The notes beneath the pieces are model-generated. The model was not told the origin of the DNA. It ran no database searches and was given only the letters and a program-made list of their open reading frames with translations. Of a DNA stretch of 10,019 nt, positions 7,501-10,019 are shown piece by piece. The stretch covers positions 1 through 10,019 of the forward strand of contig CALBET010000691.1 of assembly GCA_937888665.1 (NCBI GenBank), in the 5' to 3' direction. The DNA comes from an uncultured Acidobacteriota bacterium. GTDB lineage: Bacteria > Acidobacteriota > Vicinamibacteria > Vicinamibacterales > UBA8438. The translations under genes were made by a program, and so were the position numbers. Numbering within the stretch: position 1 is the first letter of the stretch; every line of letters begins with the position of its first letter.

Positions 7501-9115
7501 GAAGGTGCGCCATTCAACGCCTGGCGTGCCGCTCATTTCACCGCCGCCGCATCACGACATCTATTCGATCGAGGACCTGGCCCAGCTGATCCACGATCTG
7601 AAGAACGCAAACCCGCTCGCGCGGGTCCACGTCAAGTTGGTGGCCGAAGTCGGTGTCGGCACGGTGGCGGCGGGGGTGGCGAAGGCCCACTCCGACGTGG
7701 TACTTATTTCCGGTCACGACGGCGGCACCGGGGCGTCGCCGCTCACCAGCCTCAAGCACGCCGGCGTGCCGTGGGAGCTCGGACTGGCGGAGACGCAGCA
7801 GGTACTGGTCATGAACCGGTTGCGCGACCGGATCGTGGTCCAGGCCGACGGTCAGATGAAGACCGGCCGCGACGTGGTCATCGCCGCCCTGCTGGGCGCC
7901 GAGGAGTACGGATTCGCGACCGCTCCTCTCGTGGTCTCCGGCTGTATCATGATGCGGGTGTGCCACCTGGACACCTGTCCGGTCGGCATAGCCACCCAGA
8001 ATCCAGAGTTGCGCAAGCACTTCACGGGCCGGCCGGAGTTCGTCGAACACTACTTCCGGTTCGTCGCCGAAGAGGTGCGAGAACTGATGGCCGGCCTGGG
8101 CTTCCGCACGATGGACGAGATGATCGGCCGCGTCGACCGGCTGGACACGGGCGCGGCGGTCGACCACTGGAAGGCCAACGGTCTGGATCTGTCGCAGATC
8201 CTCCACAACCCGGACGTCCCCGACACGGTTGGCCGACGCGCGACCACCACCCAGGACCACGGGCTGGACCGCGCGCTGGACGTGGAGTTGCTCGCACGGT
8301 GCGCGGCGGCCATCGACGAGCGCACCCCGGTGTCCTTCACGATGCCGATCCGAAACGTGAACCGGACCGTCGGCACAATGTTGGGCTCGGCGGTCACGAG
8401 ACGGTGGGGGGCCGAGGGTCTCCCCGACGGCGCCATCCAGATCCAGTTTTCGGGATCGGCCGGACAAAGCTTCGGCGCCTTTGTCCCTCGGGGGATGACC
8501 CTGACCATCTCGGGTGATGCGAACGACTACTTCGGCAAAGGGTTGTCAGGCGGACGGCTGGCGGTCTTCCCACCTGGCGCCGCCACATTCGTCGCCGAGG
8601 ACAACGTCATCATCGGCAACGTGGCGCTGTATGGCGGGACCAGTGGCGAGGCATTCGTCCGCGGCCTTGCCGGGGAACGGTTCGCCGTCCGCAACAGCGG
8701 GGTGCACGCGGTCGTCGAAGGGGTCGGCGACCACGGCTGCGAATACATGACCGGTGGCCGGGTGGTCATCCTTGGCCCGACCGGACGCAACTTCGCAGCC
8801 GGGATGAGCGGAGGCATTGCCTATGTCCTCGACGAACGGGGGCAGCTGGCCGGTCGGTGCAACATGGGCATGGTCGCGCTTGAAGCCCTGGGCGACGACG
8901 ACGCCGAGTTCGTGCGCCTGATGGTCGCTCGCCACGTCGAATACACGGGGAGCGTCAGTGGTCAGAGAGTGTTGGACGGGTGGACCACCCTGCGACAGAC
9001 GTTCGTCAAGGTGATGCCGCATGACTTCAAACGAGTACTGATGGCGGAGGCCAGAGCCCGCGCCGAGTCCCGTGAAGTGCGTTTCGGCGAGTTGGTGGGT
9101 ACTGAAGCGTACTGA
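4511..9115 (+). CDS. gltB: Glutamate synthase, large (alpha) subunit
   Basis: This 1534-residue large subunit of GOGAT hydrolyses glutamine and channels the ammonia to 2-oxoglutarate, forming glutamate with electrons passed from GltD. Domains in order: class II (Ntn) glutaminase, about 30-430, with the nucleophile Cys30 in DACGVGF exposed after removal of a predicted 29-residue propeptide, plus HRGACGCEANTGDGAG (59-74) and CAHNGEINTLRGNINW (265-280); central domain, about 480-780; FMN-binding synthase barrel, about 835-1205, with PGEGGQLPGFKV (981-992), SGHDGGTGASP (1067-1077) and the [3Fe-4S] ligands C1145, C1151 and C1156 (C-x5-C-x4-C); and the C-terminal GXGXG beta-helix, about 1270-1460, with SGSAGQSFGAF and GKGLSGGRL. 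The length is normal for bacterial GltB and no key residue is missing. GltD downstream identifies the NADPH-type enzyme rather than the stand-alone ferredoxin form. Confidence 0.98.
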   Translation: MTTSRANDVRPSGPPGATGLYDPRHEHDACGVGFVVNIKGVRTHKLVEQAFEVALNLMHRGACGCEANTGDGAGLLLQIPDKFFRREANKLGFSLPEARTYGVGMLFLPRRLDERRRVEELVTRIVHEEGQTLLGWRDVPTDSSRLGDTARRGEPVMRQVFIGRGTKLRTGPDAGPRFERKLYVIQKRLARAVDFLRLQEASLFYIASLSSQTIVYKGMLIADQVTAMFPDLTDPDVESALAIVHSRFSTNTFPSWPLAHPYRYCAHNGEINTLRGNINWMRAREALCESDLLGDDLSKVFPVAREGQSDTATFDNVLQFLVMTGRSLPHAILMMIPEPWSKHESMAPDRRAFYEYHASLMEPWDGPASIAFTDGTVVGAVLDRNGLRPSRYYVTKDDLVVMASEVGVLDIPPEDIREKGRLLPGRIFLVDTAQGRIIDDEEIKTELAAQHPYQEWLDTQLVELRDLPDAPPAAPMDRDAIRRCQNAFGYTEEDLSILLGPMASKGLEPIGSMGTDTALAVLSDRPRLLFDYFKQLFAQVTNPPLDSIREELVTDMGSALGPERNLLRAEPASCHQIRADYPILDNTELAKLRHNPDPLLRAVTLPMLFDPLEGAEGLERAMDELCRQATAAVAAGTAFLVLSDRGVDARHAPVPSLLATAGVHHHLVREGTRTQCGLVVETGEAREVHHMALLLGYGAGAVNPYLAFETITELIRTGEITDIDPPEAIRHHILALTKGVLKVMSKMGISTLQSYRGAQIFEAVGLHQTFIDRYFTWTASRIGGIGLDTVATEVQRRHERAFPTRGREDGELESGGEYQWRRDGEYHLFNPETVFKLQHATRSGRYDIYREYANLVNDQSRKHATLRGLFEFKPDEAAGPIPLDEVEPIESILARFSTGAMSFGSISAEAHETLAIAMNRLGGKSNTGEGGEDPARFTPDANGDLRRSAIKQVASGRFGVTSEYLVNADDLQIKMAQGAKPGEGGQLPGFKVYPWIAKVRHSTPGVPLISPPPHHDIYSIEDLAQLIHDLKNANPLARVHVKLVAEVGVGTVAAGVAKAHSDVVLISGHDGGTGASPLTSLKHAGVPWELGLAETQQVLVMNRLRDRIVVQADGQMKTGRDVVIAALLGAEEYGFATAPLVVSGCIMMRVCHLDTCPVGIATQNPELRKHFTGRPEFVEHYFRFVAEEVRELMAGLGFRTMDEMIGRVDRLDTGAAVDHWKANGLDLSQILHNPDVPDTVGRRATTTQDHGLDRALDVELLARCAAAIDERTPVSFTMPIRNVNRTVGTMLGSAVTRRWGAEGLPDGAIQIQFSGSAGQSFGAFVPRGMTLTISGDANDYFGKGLSGGRLAVFPPGAATFVAEDNVIIGNVALYGGTSGEAFVRGLAGERFAVRNSGVHAVVEGVGDHGCEYMTGGRVVILGPTGRNFAAGMSGGIAYVLDERGQLAGRCNMGMVALEALGDDDAEFVRLMVARHVEYTGSVSGQRVLDGWTTLRQTFVKVMPHDFKRVLMAEARARAESREVRFGELVGTEAY

Positions 9116-9303
9116 CCGCCCTCGCATCCTCCAGCCGTGATTCGTCTCGCCAGGCCAGCCACGTCGCGCGACCCGAGGGCAATGCGTGATGCAGGTGGGG
9201 CAACGGCGTTGGACTGGGTGTCAACCAGGAAGGCTCGCGGTTGAGAGGTACACGACCCGCGCACAGGGCACGCCGGATCGGCGACGTCGCCGAATAGACA
9301 GAT
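9116..9303 (+). other. 188-base spacer between gltB and gltD
   Basis: No gene is supported here. It holds an inverted repeat, TCAACC (9221-9226) with GGTTGA (9239-9244) around a 12-base loop, and a 16-base palindrome at 9278-9293. A 20-codon frame, ATG 9182 to TGA 9242-9244, has a GAGGG only 2 bases before its start, too close for a good ribosome site, so I do not call it. There is no T run after either hairpin. I saw no tRNA-like fold and no match to the cyanobacterial glnA (glutamine) RNA motif. Confidence 0.6.
9278..9293 (+). repeat. Perfect 16-base palindrome just before gltD
   Basis: TCGGCGACGTCGCCGA is its own reverse complement and ends 10 bases before the gltD ATG. In DNA it could be a dimeric operator; in RNA it could form a 6-bp stem with an ACGT loop next to or over the ribosome-binding region. 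Short GC palindromes do arise by chance in GC-rich DNA. Confidence 0.55.
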
Positions 9304-10019
9304 ATGGGTAAGCTGAAGGGATTCATCGAGTTTGACCGGCAGAAGCCGCCGGCGCGCCCTGTTGAAGAACGCCTCCAGGACTGGCAAGAGGTTTACCTGC
9401 CGTACGCCACGGAGGATGTGCGCGCACAGGGCGCTCGCTGCATGGACTGCGGCATCCCGTTCTGTCACGACGGGTGCCCACTCGGCAACCTGATTCCCGA
9501 CTGGAACGATCTTGTATATCGGGACCAGTGGCACCCGGCCATTCACCGGCTCCACAAGACCAACAACTTCCCGGAGTGGACCGGCCGGCTGTGCCCAGCC
9601 CCCTGCGAGGGCTCGTGCGTGCTCGCAATCGACCGCGACGCGGTCACGATCAAATCCATTGAGCTCGCCATCGTAGAACGGGCGTTCGACAAAGGCTGGA
9701 TCCACCCGGAGCCGCCCCAGACGCGGACCGGCAAGACAGTGGCTGTGATCGGGTCCGGCCCGGCCGGACTGGCCGCCGCCGACCAGCTCAATCGGGCCGG
9801 CCACGAGGTGACCGTGTTCGAACGGTCGGACCGGATCGGTGGCCTGCTCCGCTACGGCATTCCCGAATTCAAGATGGAAAAGCGGTTCCTGAACCGCCGT
9901 CTCGACATACTGGAGGCCGAAGGCATCAACTTCCACGTCAATGCCGATATCGGCGTGACGATCCCGGCCGACACGATTCGCCACGACTTCGACGCCGTGC
10001 TGCTGGCGGGCGGCGCGGG
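9304..10019 (+). CDS. gltD: Glutamate synthase, small (beta) subunit, 3' truncated
   Basis: ATG 9304 opens 238 full codons that run off the window; a complete GltD has about 470-490 residues. GltD oxidises NADPH on FAD and passes electrons through its [4Fe-4S] clusters to the FMN and [3Fe-4S] centre of GltB. The N-terminal Fe-S domain shows C46, C49, C54 and C58 (CMDCGIPFCHDGC) and C97, C101 and C105 (CPAPCEGSC). The FAD-binding Rossmann motif is VIGSGPAGLAAAD (148-160), followed by FERSDRIGGLLRYGIPEFKM (172-191), characteristic of GltD and related dihydropyrimidine dehydrogenase-type reductases. The NADPH-binding domain lies beyond the edge. An in-frame TAG at 9295 rules out a longer start. 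There is no strong Shine-Dalgarno sequence before the ATG, only a weak AGACAG, and a palindrome sits there instead. The position after gltB makes the assignment secure. Confidence 0.97.
   Translation, partial: MGKLKGFIEFDRQKPPARPVEERLQDWQEVYLPYATEDVRAQGARCMDCGIPFCHDGCPLGNLIPDWNDLVYRDQWHPAIHRLHKTNNFPEWTGRLCPAPCEGSCVLAIDRDAVTIKSIELAIVERAFDKGWIHPEPPQTRTGKTVAVIGSGPAGLAAADQLNRAGHEVTVFERSDRIGGLLRYGIPEFKMEKRFLNRRLDILEAEGINFHVNADIGVTIPADTIRHDFDAVLLAGGA

Noticed and set aside
9182..9244. 20-codon reading frame before gltD as a leader peptide
   Set aside because: The GAGGG is only 2 bases from the ATG, there is no run of regulatory codons, and no attenuator T tract follows.
9116..9303. Glutamine riboswitch (glnA motif) controlling gltD
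   Set aside because: I could not find the conserved core of that cyanobacterial motif; the hairpins present are simple palindromes.
8962..9984. Minus-strand open frame of 340 codons spanning gltB end, spacer and gltD start
   Set aside because: It is antisense to two well-identified genes, has no domain, and crosses the spacer only because that also lacks stops on this strand.

Overview
The window is high-GC bacterial DNA, roughly two-thirds G+C by eye, with strong third-position G/C bias. Every gene I can support is on the + strand, and the genes are packed tightly with overlapping stop and start codons. The proteins look chromosomal and housekeeping: siroheme synthesis, siroheme-dependent nitrite/sulfite reduction and glutamate synthase. 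I see no insertion sequence, phage gene, CRISPR array, tRNA or rRNA. Taxonomy cannot be fixed from this. A soil-type high-GC lineage such as Acidobacteriota, Methylomirabilota/Rokubacteria or Gemmatimonadota would fit, but that is a low-confidence impression.

Region 1 (1-3309) is an apparent operon of three genes. First is the C-terminal half of a uroporphyrinogen-III C-methyltransferase (SUMT, siroheme branch), cut by the window edge. Second, after 2 bases, is a 762-residue siroheme/[4Fe-4S] nitrite or sulfite reductase with an extra helical C-terminal domain. Third, overlapping it by 4 bases, is a 207-residue protein of unknown function. The first gene makes the cofactor precursor used by the second; the third is probably an accessory or partner protein.

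Region 2 (3310-3479) is a gene-free stretch holding GC-rich inverted repeats, a plausible intrinsic terminator and an abrupt AT-rich island (about 20% G+C) that probably carries the next operon's promoter and operator.

Region 3 (3480-10019) begins with a LysR-family regulator whose stop overlaps the start of gltB, the large subunit of NADPH-type glutamate synthase. A 188-base spacer with a 16-base perfect palindrome follows, then gltD, the small subunit, cut by the right edge. GltB makes ammonia from glutamine and uses it to convert 2-oxoglutarate to glutamate; GltD supplies electrons from NADPH. If the siroheme enzyme is a nitrite reductase, the window links nitrite reduction to ammonia assimilation. 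If it is a sulfite reductase, it is sulfur assimilation beside nitrogen assimilation. The window holds no nitrate reductase, cysH, cysD/N or cysJ gene to decide between these.

Nothing here amounts to a clearly new system. The points most worth a second look are the unknown 207-residue protein, the extra domain on the reductase, the LysR-gltB translational coupling, and the palindrome in front of gltD.
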